Source of the DNA: Mobilicoccus caccae | GTDB lineage: Bacteria > Actinomycetota > Actinomycetes > Actinomycetales > Dermatophilaceae | Length of the DNA: 64,000 nt | Reading direction: 5' to 3' | Assembly: GCF_030161635.1 (NCBI RefSeq) | Contig: NZ_BSUO01000001.1 | Span: 973,199-1,037,198, forward strand | Part shown: one piece after another, positions 33,401 to 44,001 of the stretch | How positions within the stretch are numbered: position 1 is the first letter of the stretch | Layout of the letters: each line of letters opens with the position of its first letter | Notes under the pieces: model-generated | Told to the model about the DNA's origin: nothing | Database searches by the model: none | What the model saw: the letters and a program-made list of their open reading frames with translations, nothing else | Position numbers and translations under genes: made by a program

Positions 33401-35017
33401 ATGTTCCCCTCCACCCGTTCCCTGCGCCTGTGCGGCGCCGTCGTCCTCACTGCGTGCAGTGCCGGCGCCGGACTCACCGTGGCCCAGGCGGCCGAGGTCC
33501 CCGGAGCCGTGACCGACGTGCGCCTGGAGGAGACCCTCGCCACCAGTTGGTCCCAGATGCGACTCCAGCTCGACTGGAAGGTGCCCGACGGCACCGACGC
33601 CGGGGACACGTTCACCCTGAGGCTGCCCGAGCAGCTCCAGGCCACCGACGGACTCCGGTTCGGCTTGAAGGACGCGAGCGGCAACGTCGTCGCGAACGCC
33701 GACGTCGACGGCGAGCTGGTCACCTTCACGATGACCGACTACGCCGAGACGCACACCGGCGTTCACGGGTCGGCGTGGTTCTGGGTGCGGTTCACCTCGG
33801 CCGTCGAACCGGGTGACGACCTGTCGCTGGTGTTCGAAGTGGGGTCCACGACCTTCACCGACACGATCACGGTCGAGGCGCCCGGCCCCGACGACCCGCG
33901 CAGTGCGCTCAAATGGCAGCGGTGGGAGACCGACGACGCCGGCGAGCGTGAGGACCGCTTCCTCTGGGCCATCGACGGGCCCGTCGTGCAGGAGAACATG
34001 GTCGGCTCGACCTACCAGATCGTCGACACCCCCGGCCCCGGCCAGGAGATCGACTGCGAGGCGGTGTCGGTGTGGTCGGGCACTCGCGACGGGTCCTGGG
34101 CCGATCCGACGTTCGTCGCCGAGGACCGTTGGAACCTCGAGTGCGGCCCGAACCAGGTCAGCGTGACCGTGAAGCCGACCACCGACGAGATCGGCCGCGC
34201 GTTCCGGCTGCTCGGTGAGTCCGCTGTCACCGACACCACCCTGGAGGAGTACCGCAACTCCGGATTCGTGCGCCTGTGGGGCACGGCCGAACTGCCGGTC
34301 GACCAGGTCGTCCGCGCCGGCGGTGGTGGCGACGGGACGGGTGAGGTTCCCACACCCGGCCCCACCACGACGACCCCGGCGAGCCCGACACCGACCACGT
34401 CCGAGCCGACGACATCTACGCCCACCACGCCGGAGCCGACGACCCCAGAGCCGACCGTGACGGTCACCCAGCCCGGCTCACCCGCTCCGACGGTGACGTC
34501 GGAGCCCACCGTGACGGTCACGCTGCCCGGCTCACCTGCGCCGACGACGACGGTCACTGCGCCCGCGCCGCCGGTGGACGTCGATGTCGACGTGGACGTG
34601 ACGGTGACACCCGCTCCGCCGGTGTCGATCACGCCGACGGCCACCTCGACGACGATCGTCCTGCCCGGGGCGCCGGCTCCCACCACTTCCGGTACGCCGG
34701 ATCCGACGGTGACGGTGCCCGGCTTTCCGGCGGAGCCGACCACGACGGTGACGTTGCCGGGAGCGGCCACCCCCACGCCGACCACGACTACGACCACGCC
34801 CACCGCCACGACCACGGTGACCGTGAGCCCGGGCACGACGCCCGCTCCGGCCGCCACGCCGCGGACCGTCGCGCCGGCCAGTCCCACGCGGATCGACAGC
34901 GGTGTTCCGGCCGAGGGGATGAACCCGAAGGTCGCCGGCGCCGGCGGCGCGATCGCCCTGGTGAGCGGCATCGGACTCCTCGCGCTCTCGCGGCGCCGCA
35001 CGTCCGCCGAGAGCTGA
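33401..35017 (+). CDS. Adhesin-like surface protein with Pro/Thr stalk and atypical sorting tail
   Basis: A 538-residue exported protein. A signal peptide ends near TVAQAAEV; an LTAC sequence inside it could act as a lipobox instead. Residues of about 30-300 resemble the DEv-IgG folds of Gram-positive MSCRAMM adhesins (LDWKVPDGTDAGDTFTLRLP, VTFTMTDYAETHTGVHGSAW). A Pro/Thr/Val-rich stalk of about 170 residues follows. The C-terminus has a hydrophobic segment and an RRR tail as in sortase substrates, but VPAEG (residues 502-506) stands where LPxTG or LAxTG would be. A class F-like sortase gene starts 7 bp downstream. The ligand is unknown, and anchoring is inferred from this pairing. Confidence 0.8.
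   Translation: MFPSTRSLRLCGAVVLTACSAGAGLTVAQAAEVPGAVTDVRLEETLATSWSQMRLQLDWKVPDGTDAGDTFTLRLPEQLQATDGLRFGLKDASGNVVANADVDGELVTFTMTDYAETHTGVHGSAWFWVRFTSAVEPGDDLSLVFEVGSTTFTDTITVEAPGPDDPRSALKWQRWETDDAGEREDRFLWAIDGPVVQENMVGSTYQIVDTPGPGQEIDCEAVSVWSGTRDGSWADPTFVAEDRWNLECGPNQVSVTVKPTTDEIGRAFRLLGESAVTDTTLEEYRNSGFVRLWGTAELPVDQVVRAGGGGDGTGEVPTPGPTTTTPASPTPTTSEPTTSTPTTPEPTTPEPTVTVTQPGSPAPTVTSEPTVTVTLPGSPAPTTTVTAPAPPVDVDVDVDVTVTPAPPVSITPTATSTTIVLPGAPAPTTSGTPDPTVTVPGFPAEPTTTVTLPGAATPTPTTTTTTPTATTTVTVSPGTTPAPAATPRTVAPASPTRIDSGVPAEGMNPKVAGAGGAIALVSGIGLLALSRRRTSAES
34353..34870 (+). repeat. Pro/Thr/Val low-complexity stalk with PGSPAPT-type repeats
   Basis: The stalk-coding part of the adhesin gene carries imperfect in-frame copies of a PGSPAPT-like unit at 34472, 34526, 34664 and 34718; the first two and last two are each 54 bp apart. 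Between them are TVTV and TTT tracts and one DVDVDVDV stretch. Such arrays extend an exposed domain from the wall and can change length by slippage. Confidence 0.7.
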
Positions 35018-35024
35018 GCCGGGC

Positions 35025-35684
35025 GTGCCCGCACCACGACCCGTCACCGCCCGGAGCGTCCTCCGGGCGGTGTTCGGTGTCGGCGTGGCGGCCGGACTCG
35101 GCCTGGCGGGGTGGGGTCTGGTTCCGCCGCCCGCGGCGCCCGTCCCCACGACCACTTTCGACCACCGCGCCGCCGAGACGGTCGCCATCGGGTCGTCCAC
35201 CTCGACGAGTGATCCGACCCCGGATCCCGTCGTCCTCGAACCGGCGCGGCTGCGGATCCCCGCGCTGGGCGTCGACGCCGCGGTCCGGGCGGAGTCGGTC
35301 ACGGCCACAGGCGAACTCGTCGTCCCCGGTGACCCGGCCGTGCTCGGATCCTGGACCGCCGGTGAGACAGGGGAGGCGAGCGCCGCGCCGGACGGCGTCC
35401 TCGTCATCGCCGGACACGTCGACATGCGGGGTGATCTCGGCGCCCTGCACGACCTCGCCGAGGTGAGTCCCGGCACGCAGATCGATCTCGTCGGTGCCGG
35501 GGGAGGCGTCGAGCACTGGCGGGTCGACGCCCTCGAGGTCCGCGGCAAGGACGACCTGCCCGACTTCTCCGCGACCGGGCCGCGGCGCCTCGCCGTCGTG
35601 ACCTGCGGCGGGCCCGTGGTCGACACCGCGACCGGTCGCGGCTACCGCGACAACGTCATCGCCTGGGCCACGCCCGCACGCTGA
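35025..35684 (+). CDS. Class F-like sortase
   Basis: A 219-residue sortase with one N-terminal membrane anchor (FGVGVAAGLGLAGWGLV), a Pro/Thr-rich neck and a sortase beta barrel. LRIPALGVDAAV begins the domain. The catalytic residues appear to be His131 in VIAGHVDM, Cys194 in AVVTCGG and Arg208 in GRGYRDNVI. The short size and VVTC motif fit class F rather than A or B. Sortases cleave a C-terminal signal and attach the protein to the cell wall. The GTG start is 7 bp after the adhesin-like gene, so the two form an operon and are probably enzyme and substrate. Confidence 0.85.
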   Translation: MPAPRPVTARSVLRAVFGVGVAAGLGLAGWGLVPPPAAPVPTTTFDHRAAETVAIGSSTSTSDPTPDPVVLEPARLRIPALGVDAAVRAESVTATGELVVPGDPAVLGSWTAGETGEASAAPDGVLVIAGHVDMRGDLGALHDLAEVSPGTQIDLVGAGGGVEHWRVDALEVRGKDDLPDFSATGPRRLAVVTCGGPVVDTATGRGYRDNVIAWATPAR

Positions 35685-35746
35685 GGCACCCCGGCCCGAC
35701 GTGCCCGTCGCGCGCAAGGGGCGTGGGGCGCGAGACGCCGGGGCGA

Positions 35747-35881
35747 TAGACTGGCGCCAGTTCCGGCGTGGGTGATGACCCGCTGCGTGACGACCGGCTT
35801 CCCGACACGGGTGAGCGGTCCGTCCCGGCCCAGAAGGGCGTCGCCGGGGCCGATCTGACATCGACCCACGAAAGAGTGCAC
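35747..35881 (+). promoter_or_regulatory. ahcY promoter -10 and long leader
   Basis: TAGACT (35747-35752) is a likely -10 element, giving a leader of about 120 nt before ahcY. The leader contains short self-complementary pieces (for example TGGCGCCA at 35752-35759) but does not match the SAM or SAH riboswitch cores known to me. The GAAAGAG before the ATG is the ribosome-binding site. Confidence 0.45.
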
Positions 35882-37326
<1,445 letters not shown>

Positions 37327-37328
37327 CG

Positions 37329-37348
37329 CACGGGGGCTCCGCCCCGTG
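37329..37348 (+). terminator. Terminator hairpin after ahcY
   Basis: CACGGGG pairs with CCCCGTG around a GCTCCG loop, 2 bp after the ahcY stop. Confidence 0.65.
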
Positions 37349-37397
37349 TACCCCCGGAACTGCACAGGGCTCGCTTCGCTCGCGCGCTCTGGACGTT

Positions 37398-37435
37398 CCG
37401 GAAAACCAAGCTCGCTTCGCTCGACGGTTTTCCGG
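37398..37435. repeat. Long-loop hairpin enclosing a GCTCGCTTCGCTCG mirror repeat
   Basis: CCGGAAAACC pairs perfectly with GGTTTTCCGG around an 18-nt loop that contains GCTCGCTTCGCTCG. The same mirror-symmetric 14-mer also occurs just upstream at about 37368-37381. This lies in the 321-bp ahcY-mtrA gap and is not coding. Confidence 0.5.
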
Positions 37436-37520
37436 GCCGCTCACGCGGCCTCAGGTGGTCGCCGTGGGTTCGAGCCTGGCCTTTCGGGTCTGGCCTGGGA
37501 CCGGCGTTCGGTATGGCATT

Positions 37521-37554
37521 CGGGCCCCCGACTTTCTCGGAAGTCGGGGGCCCG
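37521..37554. terminator. Strong hairpin upstream of the mtrA promoter
   Basis: CGGGCCCCCGACTT pairs perfectly with AAGTCGGGGGCCCG around TCTCGG, a 14-bp stem. It is 59 bp before the mtrA -10 element and may block read-through from ahcY. Confidence 0.6.
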
Positions 37555-37612
37555 TCGCCGTTCCGATGGATGCCACGCCGTCCGGGTCGGGATCTGGGCG
37601 GCTGCCGGGAGG

Positions 37613-37618
37613 TAAGAT
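37613..37618 (+). promoter_or_regulatory. -10 element of mtrA
   Basis: TAAGAT, followed by a leader of about 23 nt with a GGAGGAG ribosome-binding site 6 nt before the mtrA ATG. No clear -35 is present, so an activator may be needed. Confidence 0.5.
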
Positions 37619-37647
37619 CGAGCCGGAACATCCGGCGGAGGAGATTC

Positions 37648-38324
37648 ATGAAGGCACGCGTACTCGTCGTCGACGACGACCTGGCCCTCGCGGAGATGCT
37701 CGGTATCGTCCTGCGCAACGAAGGCTTCGACGTCGACCACGTCGCCGACGGATCCGAAGTCCTCGGAGTCTTCAGAGAGACCCGCCCCGACCTCGTCCTC
37801 CTCGACGTGATGCTCCCCGGCATGGACGGCATCGACGTGTGCAAACGCCTCCGCGGCGAGAGCCCCGTGCCCATCATCATGCTCACCGCACGCACCGACA
37901 CCGTCGACGTCGTCGTCGGCCTCGAATCCGGCGCCGACGACTACGTCAGCAAACCCTTCAAACCCCAAGAACTCATCGCGCGCGTCCGTGCCCGACTCCG
38001 CCGCGGCGAAGACCCCGCACCCGAACGCCTCACCATCGGCGACCTCACCATCGACGTCGCCGGCCACTCCGTCAAACGCGGTGGCGTCGCGCTGTCCCTC
38101 ACCCCCTCGAGTTCGACCTCCTCGTCGCCCTCGCCCGCAAACCCTGGCAGGTGTTCACCCGCGAGGTCCTCCTCGAACAGGTCTGGGGATACCGCCACGC
38201 CGGTGACACGCGCCTCGTCAACGTCCACGTGCAGCGGCTGCGCAGCAAGGTCGAGAAAGATCCCGAACACCCCGAGATCGTCCTCACCGTCCGCGGCGTC
38301 GGGTACAAGGCCGGCCCGGCCTGA
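37648..38324 (+). CDS. mtrA: Response regulator MtrA (frameshifted)
   Basis: Across one frameshift this encodes a 225-residue OmpR/PhoB-family regulator, the usual MtrA length. The receiver starts KARVLVVDDDLALAEML, has the phosphoacceptor Asp53 in LVLLDVMLPGMDG and the switch lysine in YVSKPFKP. The winged-helix output ends RLVNVHVQRLRSKVEKDPEHPEIVLTVRGVGY. MtrA controls cell-wall hydrolases, division and DNA replication genes in actinobacteria. The break is at the C5 run 38102-38106; a sixth C restores SLTPLEFDLLVAL. It is essential in M. tuberculosis, so a sequence error is likely. It is followed 2 bp later by mtrB, then lpqB. Confidence 0.9.
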
Positions 38325-38326
38325 GC

Positions 38327-40233
38327 ATGCTCGCCCCGGCGGCCGAAGACGGCGACGGCCCGGTCGCCGACGGTCACGACCCCACACCCGCCGCCGCGAC
38401 CGGTGACCCCACCACCGGAACGCGTCGCACCTCCGGAATCCGCGGATTCCTCACGCGCCTCTCCGATGCGGCCGCGCGCCTCTGGCGGGGCGCCCGCGGA
38501 CTCTGGCGCACCAGCCTGCAGTTCCGCGTCGTACTCACGACGATGCTCATCGGGACCGTCCTCACCGTCACCCTGCAGTCCTTCCTCTACGGCCGCATCG
38601 CCGACGGGCTCGTCTCCGCGCGCATGGAGATGGCCCAGAACGACGCCGCCCAGAGCGCCGCCGACCTGCGCCGCGTCCTCGACGAACACGACCAGGCCGA
38701 CGCCGAGGAGTTCCTCACCTCCACCCACGACGTCATCGGACGCCAGGAGGAGAACGAGAACCGCGAAATCACCCTCAACCGGTCCCCCTCCAACCGATCC
38801 GGCCCGGCGGCCATCGTGGCGTTCGACACCAGCTACCCGCCCGAGATGATGCCCGAGGACCTGCGCCAGGCCATCTCCGACGACCCCACACACCAGCAGG
38901 TGCAGATCGTGCCCCTGCCCGTGGGCGATCAACCCGACGTGCCGGCGGTCGTCGTCGGCACCCAGATCGTCATCCCCGAGGCCGGCCCCTACGAGCTGTA
39001 CTACATCTACCCGATGGCCCGCGAAGAGCGCCTCATGGTCGTCATCTGGCGGGTGTTCCTCGTCGGATCGGTGGCCATCGTCGCCACCCTCGGGCTCGTG
39101 GCCTTCATCGTCACCCGCCTCGTCGTCGACCCTCTGCGTCAGGCCTCCGAGGTCGCCGGACGCCTCAGCGGCGGTCACCTCAACGAACGGATGCTCGTCC
39201 GCGGCGAGGACGACATCGCCCGCCTCGCCACCGCGTTCAACGACATGGCCGAACACCTGCAACAACAGATCCGCCAGCTCGAGGACCTCTCCCGCGTGCA
39301 GCAACGGTTCGTCTCCGACGTGTCCCACGAACTACGCACGCCGCTGACGACCATCCACATGGCCTCGGAGGTCATCCACGACCAGCGGGACGGGTTCGAC
39401 CCCGTCGTCGCGCGGTCCACCGAGCTGTTGTACGCGCAGGTGCAGCGGTTCGAGGAGCTGCTGGCCGACCTGCTGGAGATCAGCCGGTTCGACGCGGGCG
39501 GCGCCGTCCTCGATCTGGAGCGGGTCGACCTGCGCGACATCGTCTCCAGGGCCATCGTCGGGGCCGAACAACTCGCCGTGTCCCGGGGCAGTGAGGTCCT
39601 CGTCGTCGGGGGCGAGGTGCCCCGGGAGGCGGCCGTGGAGCCGCGCCGGATCGAACGGATCCTGCGCAACCTGCTCGTCAACGCCATCGAACACGGCGAG
39701 GGCCGCCCGGTCACCATCGAACTCGGCTCCGACGACGACGCCGTGGCGATCGTCGTCGCCGACCGGGGCATCGGCCTGAAACCGGGGAGGCCGACCTCGT
39801 GTTCAACCGGTTCTGGCGCGCCGACCCCTCCCGTAAACGCACCACCGGCGGCACCGGCCTCGGCCTGGCCATCGCCCTCGAGGACGCCCACCTGCACCGC
39901 GGCTGGCTGCAGGCCTGGGGCGAGCCGGGCACCGGCGCCCGGTTCCGGCTCACGCTGCCGCGCACCGCAGGTGCCGACCTCGAGAGCTCCCCGGTCCCGC
40001 TCGAACCGCCGGTCATCGTCGTGAGTGACGCGTCCGGTGCCGGCGAGGGGCCCGGCGTCGAGGACGAGCCGGACACAGGCCCTGCGTCCGAGGTGAGCGC
40101 GGCCGGCACGACCACCGACACCGGCTCGATGTCCGACGACGGGGCCGTCGGGACCGGTGAGAACCACCCCGACGCGCACGGGAGGGCGTTCGACGACGGC
40201 TCCCGCCCTGCGCGGGCGGAGGATCGGCGATGA
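38327..40233 (+). CDS. mtrB: Sensor histidine kinase MtrB (frameshifted)
   Basis: Across one frameshift this is a 635-residue membrane kinase. Two transmembrane helices ([21 protein letters not shown] and a second near residues 240-265) flank an extracytoplasmic domain; then come a HAMP domain, the phosphoacceptor His334 in [10 protein letters not shown], and the ATPase boxes [16 protein letters not shown] and [11 protein letters not shown] long Asp/Gly/Pro-rich tail follows. MtrB phosphorylates MtrA in response to envelope and division cues. The frame breaks at the G4 run 39784-39787; one more G restores [14 protein letters not shown]. The stop overlaps the lpqB start by ATGA. Confidence 0.9.
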
Positions 40234-41999
40234 ACGGCCACGGCAGGCGCGGGCGTCGCGTGTCCCGGGTGATCGGGTGGACCCTGGCGGCGTCCCTACT
40301 CGGCGCGTGCGGCGGACTGCCGTCCTCCAGCCCGGTGGGGCGCGGGCTGGAGGTGGGCGCCAACGACTACGCGCCGATCCGCCTGCAGTTCGATCCGCCG
40401 GCGCCGGGGGCCTCCCCGCAGCAGATCGTCGACGGGTTCCTCCTCGCGAGTTCCTCCGACGACGACGACTACTCGGCCGCCCGCCTGTTCCTCACGGGGG
40501 CGGCCTCATCGGCCTGGACCCCCCGCAGCGGCGTGACGGTCTACTCCGACTCGAACGACCTCACCCTGGAGGGCGACGGCGAGAAGGTGTCCGTGCGGGC
40601 ACCGGTCAGGGCTCGTCTGGACTCCTCGGGCCGCTACTACGTCGCCTCGCCCGGCGAGGTCGCCACCTCCACGCTGGGCCTGACGCAGGTCGCCGGGGAG
40701 TGGCGGATCTCGGAGCTGCCCGACGACTTCGGCCTCTGGCTCACTCCGTTCCACTTCGGCCGCGCCTACGGCCGGTTCGCGTTGACCTATGCCGATCCGG
40801 TCGACCGTTCGCTCATCTCCGACTACCGCTGGTTCCGGCAGGGGCAGGGGTTGGCCACCTCCCTCGCGAAGGCCCAACTGGCCGACGTGCCGCCCTACCT
40901 CCAGGGCGCGGCGGTCACCGGATTCCCGCCCAAGAGCCGCCTGGTGGTGGATTCGGTGCCGATCGTCGAGAACGTGGCGCAGGTCGAGCTGAGCACCGAG
41001 ATCCGGGACGTCGCGACCGTGGAGCAGCGCCGCAGCGCCTGGGCGCAGATGTTCCGGACGCTGCGTCAGGTGCAGGGCGTGACCGCGGTGTCGTTGTCGG
41101 TCGAGGGCGGTCGTCTGTCGTTGGTCGGTGTCGACGGTCTGCCCACCAGCCTCGCGGCGCTCGGGTTCGCCCAACCCGAGGCCGCGCCCCGCGCCATCGT
41201 GCTGCGCACGGGGACCCGGTTATCGGCCGCGGACTTCACCGGGTGGTTGACCGGTGGCGAGAACCAGCGCGCGGTGGACGCCCCGCCGCTGCCCGAGGTG
41301 CCGCTGCGGTGGGAGCGGCTCGCGATCTCCCAGGACCTCGGCAGCGGGATCGGCGTCGACAAGGCCCGCGCGTCGATCTACCGGTGGACCCCCCGCGACT
41401 CGGGCAGCCCACCCACCTTCGGGTCCTCCCTCACCGAGCCGGCGTTCGACCGCCGCGGGCAGGGCTGGATCGCCGGTGTGGACGGCGCCGGCCGGCCGCG
41501 CATCTGGTACATCCAGGCGGATCTGCCGGTCCGCACCGCCCCCGAGGTCATCGAGGCGCCCTGGCTGGACCAGCGGGTCACCGCGGTCAAACCCGCCCCC
41601 GGAGGCCGCAGGCTGGCCATCGCCCTGACCGACGGCGCCGGGCAGACCTCGGTGTACGTCAGCGGTATCGCGGTGGAACAGGGCGGGACCCCCGTCGCCC
41701 TGCAGAAGCCGTGGCGCATCGCGGCCGGGTTGACCGACGTCCGTGACCTGAGCTGGGTGGACGACTCCGCGGTGGCCGTGGTGGCCGGCCGCAAGGGAGC
41801 GAAAGTGGCGCCCCGGATCCTGCCGCTGGGCGAGCAGGAGGCCCCGCTGGCCGAGGTGAACGGAGCCGCGCAGATCGTCACCTCCGGCGGTGAACGTGGC
41901 GTGGTCGTCGTGTCCGAGGACGGCGCGGTCTGGCGACGCATCGGTGGTGGGTGGCATCGCCACGACGAGGTCGGCGAGCTCATCGTCCCCGGCTCCTGA
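40230..41999 (+). CDS. lpqB: Lipoprotein LpqB
   Basis: A 589-residue lipoprotein. The signal peptide ends in the lipobox LLGAC with Cys27 as the lipidation site. A GerMN-like region follows (VNAA-type strand replaced by [12 protein letters not shown] and later repeats), then a six-bladed propeller-like C-terminal part with [17 protein letters not shown] and [12 protein letters not shown]. In mycobacteria LpqB binds the MtrB extracellular domain and tunes MtrA phosphorylation. The ATGA overlap with mtrB shows that the three genes are one operon. The protein acts at the outer face of the membrane. Confidence 0.9.
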   Translation: MNGHGRRGRRVSRVIGWTLAASLLGACGGLPSSSPVGRGLEVGANDYAPIRLQFDPPAPGASPQQIVDGFLLASSSDDDDYSAARLFLTGAASSAWTPRSGVTVYSDSNDLTLEGDGEKVSVRAPVRARLDSSGRYYVASPGEVATSTLGLTQVAGEWRISELPDDFGLWLTPFHFGRAYGRFALTYADPVDRSLISDYRWFRQGQGLATSLAKAQLADVPPYLQGAAVTGFPPKSRLVVDSVPIVENVAQVELSTEIRDVATVEQRRSAWAQMFRTLRQVQGVTAVSLSVEGGRLSLVGVDGLPTSLAALGFAQPEAAPRAIVLRTGTRLSAADFTGWLTGGENQRAVDAPPLPEVPLRWERLAISQDLGSGIGVDKARASIYRWTPRDSGSPPTFGSSLTEPAFDRRGQGWIAGVDGAGRPRIWYIQADLPVRTAPEVIEAPWLDQRVTAVKPAPGGRRLAIALTDGAGQTSVYVSGIAVEQGGTPVALQKPWRIAAGLTDVRDLSWVDDSAVAVVAGRKGAKVAPRILPLGEQEAPLAEVNGAAQIVTSGGERGVVVVSEDGAVWRRIGGGWHRHDEVGELIVPGS

Positions 42000-42072
42000 T
42001 CGCGCCGGGGTTCTCCACACGCGCGGGACCCGCGACGCGAGCAGGCCGCGCACGCGCGGCAGGCTGTCACCC

Positions 42073-42933
42073 ATGTCACCCATGGCCTCCCTGCCACCCA
42101 CGGCGCCCCTGCGCAAGACCGTCGGCCTCGCCCGGACGGCGGTGAGGCTCGCCTCGGCCCTGGTGGACCTCGCGCTCCCCGCGGTGTGCGCGGGCTGCGG
42201 GGAGCTCGGTACTCCCTGGTGCGCGACCTGCGCGTCCTTCCTCGACCGTTCCGCCGCGTACCCGCGCATCGTGGCCGGGCGCGTGGGCCGTGCCGCGACT
42301 CCGCACGGCGTCGTCGTCGCCGCCGGGCCCTACGACGGCCCGCTGCGTTCGGCGATCGTCGCGTTCAAGGACGGTGGCAGGCGCGACCTCCTACCCGTCC
42401 TCGCACCGGCGATGCGAGCGGCGCTGGTCACGGCGCTGACGATCACGGCCGACGAGCCGGGTGGACCGGGCGAACCATGCGAGGTCAGCGAGCCCGTCTA
42501 CGTCGTCCCGGCGCCGTCCTCGCCCCGCTCCCGGCGTGTGCGCGGCGACGTGCCGACCCACCTGCTGATCCGCGCCGCGCTCGCCGGCGCAGGCGTGTTG
42601 CCCGGCCGCACGCTGGTGTGGGCCCCGGTGTTGCGCCACACCCGGCGGGTCGCCGACCAGGCCCGGCTGACGCGGCTCGAACGCACCGGCAACACCGACC
42701 ACGCGTTCACCGTGCGCCCCGGCACGCCCGTCACGAGTGGCGCCCCGGTCCTCGTGGCCGACGACGTCGTGACCACCGGCGCCACCGCTCGTGAGTGCGT
42801 CCGGGCCCTCGTCGGTGTGGGGGCACGACCGATCGCGGTCTGTGCCCTGGCCTTCACCCCGGCGCGCGAGACCGGCACCCCGGGCACGACGGACACGACC
42901 GGCACGACCGGCATGTCCGTCTTGTCCACCTGA
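42073..42933 (+). CDS. ComF-family phosphoribosyltransferase-like protein
   Basis: A 286-residue ComF-family protein. The N-terminus carries four cysteines in VCAGCGELGTPWCATC (Cys39, 42, 50, 53), the usual zinc finger, and the C-terminal half has the phosphoribosyltransferase PRPP motif VLVADDVVTTGATA. ComF proteins take part in DNA uptake in some species; in actinobacteria at this locus (Rv3242c position) the role is not settled. Two in-frame ATGs, 42073 and 42082, are possible, and no clear ribosome-binding site decides between them. The C-terminus ends in a Gly/Thr-rich tail. It lies 73 bp after lpqB. Confidence 0.87.
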   Translation: MSPMASLPPTAPLRKTVGLARTAVRLASALVDLALPAVCAGCGELGTPWCATCASFLDRSAAYPRIVAGRVGRAATPHGVVVAAGPYDGPLRSAIVAFKDGGRRDLLPVLAPAMRAALVTALTITADEPGGPGEPCEVSEPVYVVPAPSSPRSRRVRGDVPTHLLIRAALAGAGVLPGRTLVWAPVLRHTRRVADQARLTRLERTGNTDHAFTVRPGTPVTSGAPVLVADDVVTTGATARECVRALVGVGARPIAVCALAFTPARETGTPGTTDTTGTTGMSVLST

Positions 42934-43207
42934 CCCTGGTCACGAGCGTCGCCACCAGGTCGGGAATGTGCACATGACCCGCGCCACGGGCTGGGCATTC
43001 CTCGCGCGTCACACGCTTGTCGACTACCGTTCATCATGAGCGCCCAGCGCGGGGCGCGTGCTGTTGTCCTCTCCGACCGCAGTCGGGATCAGCCGCCGCA
43101 CAGCGGAGTTCCGGAACCGGTCGCCATCGGTTTGGCGAAGGGGGTGAAGAACCCGTCGTCCGGGCTCGCGTGAGCCCGTCATCCCCGAACAGCACTGGAG
43201 GATTCCC

Positions 43208-43858
43208 GTGGAGATCGTCGTCACCGGCCGTCAGCTCAAGATCTCGGACCGCTTCAGAGAGGTCCTCGAGGACAAGCTCACCAAGGTCGAGCAACTCGCA
43301 CCGCGCACGCAGCGCATCGAGGTCGTCCTCACCCACGAGACCGGGCGCGGCACCCCCAAGGGCAGCGAACGACTCGAGATCACCTGCTTCGCCAAGGGAC
43401 CCGTCGTCCGCGCCGAGGCGTTCGCCGAGGACAAGTATTCGGCCCTGGACCTGGCGCTGGGCAAATTGCAGGAACGGCTCCGCCGAGCAGGCGACCGCCG
43501 CAAGGTCTCCCGTCGACGCGGCGGCCCCGACCTCGCCGAGGCGACCTCCGGGCTCAAGATCGCCGAGATGGGCGGACCCGAGCCCACGCAGGATCTCGCG
43601 GCCTCCGACGGTGACCCCGCCGAGCGCATCCCGGCCGAGGGCGATTCGCCGATCGGTGTGCGCGAGAAGGTCCACAAGACCTCCCCGATGACCCTCGAGC
43701 AGGCCGTGTCGTCGATGGAACTCGTCGGACACGACTTCTTCCTCTTCCACGACAGCGAGACCGACCGGCCGAGCGTGGTCTACAAGCGCCGCGGCTGGGA
43801 CTACGGAGTCATCCACCTCGAGGTCGACGCCTCGGGCGGTCAGGCGGCCGCCGTCTGA
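43208..43858 (+). CDS. hpf: Long-form ribosome hibernation promoting factor
   Basis: A 216-residue long HPF. The N-terminal domain starts EIVVTGRQLKISDRFREVLEDKL, and the C-terminal dimerisation domain ends in HDFFLFHDSETDRPSVVYKRR and GVIHLEV. Long HPF pairs two 70S ribosomes into inactive 100S particles in stationary phase or stress. A GGAGG ribosome-binding site lies 6 nt before the GTG start. The 274-bp gap upstream should hold the promoter; TACCGT at 43025-43030 is a possible -10, but no matching -35 was found. The neighbours ComF and SecA follow the mycobacterial order. Confidence 0.92.
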   Translation: MEIVVTGRQLKISDRFREVLEDKLTKVEQLAPRTQRIEVVLTHETGRGTPKGSERLEITCFAKGPVVRAEAFAEDKYSALDLALGKLQERLRRAGDRRKVSRRRGGPDLAEATSGLKIAEMGGPEPTQDLAASDGDPAERIPAEGDSPIGVREKVHKTSPMTLEQAVSSMELVGHDFFLFHDSETDRPSVVYKRRGWDYGVIHLEVDASGGQAAAV

Positions 43859-43864
43859 TCCACA

Positions 43865-43918
43865 CGGACGCTGCAGTGGTGGGGGCAGGGCGACACGCTC
43901 TGCCCCCACCGGCGTCCG
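43865..43918 (+). terminator. Large terminator hairpin after hpf
   Basis: An inner 11-bp stem (GGTGGGGGCAG with CTGCCCCCACC) is nested in an outer 7-bp stem (CGGACGC with GCGTCCG). It begins 6 bp after the hpf stop. Confidence 0.8.
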
Positions 43919-44001
43919 AGGCGCGCGTAGGTGCCCGCAGCGCCCACGACACCGGGTTCTCCGTCCCGGAGGGGTTCGGGCCCGCGTGACATGATGACCG
44001 G

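Noticed and set aside
38099-39328. 409-codon open frame on the - strand over mtrA/mtrB
   Set aside because: It is antisense to conserved two-component genes and has no recognisable domain.
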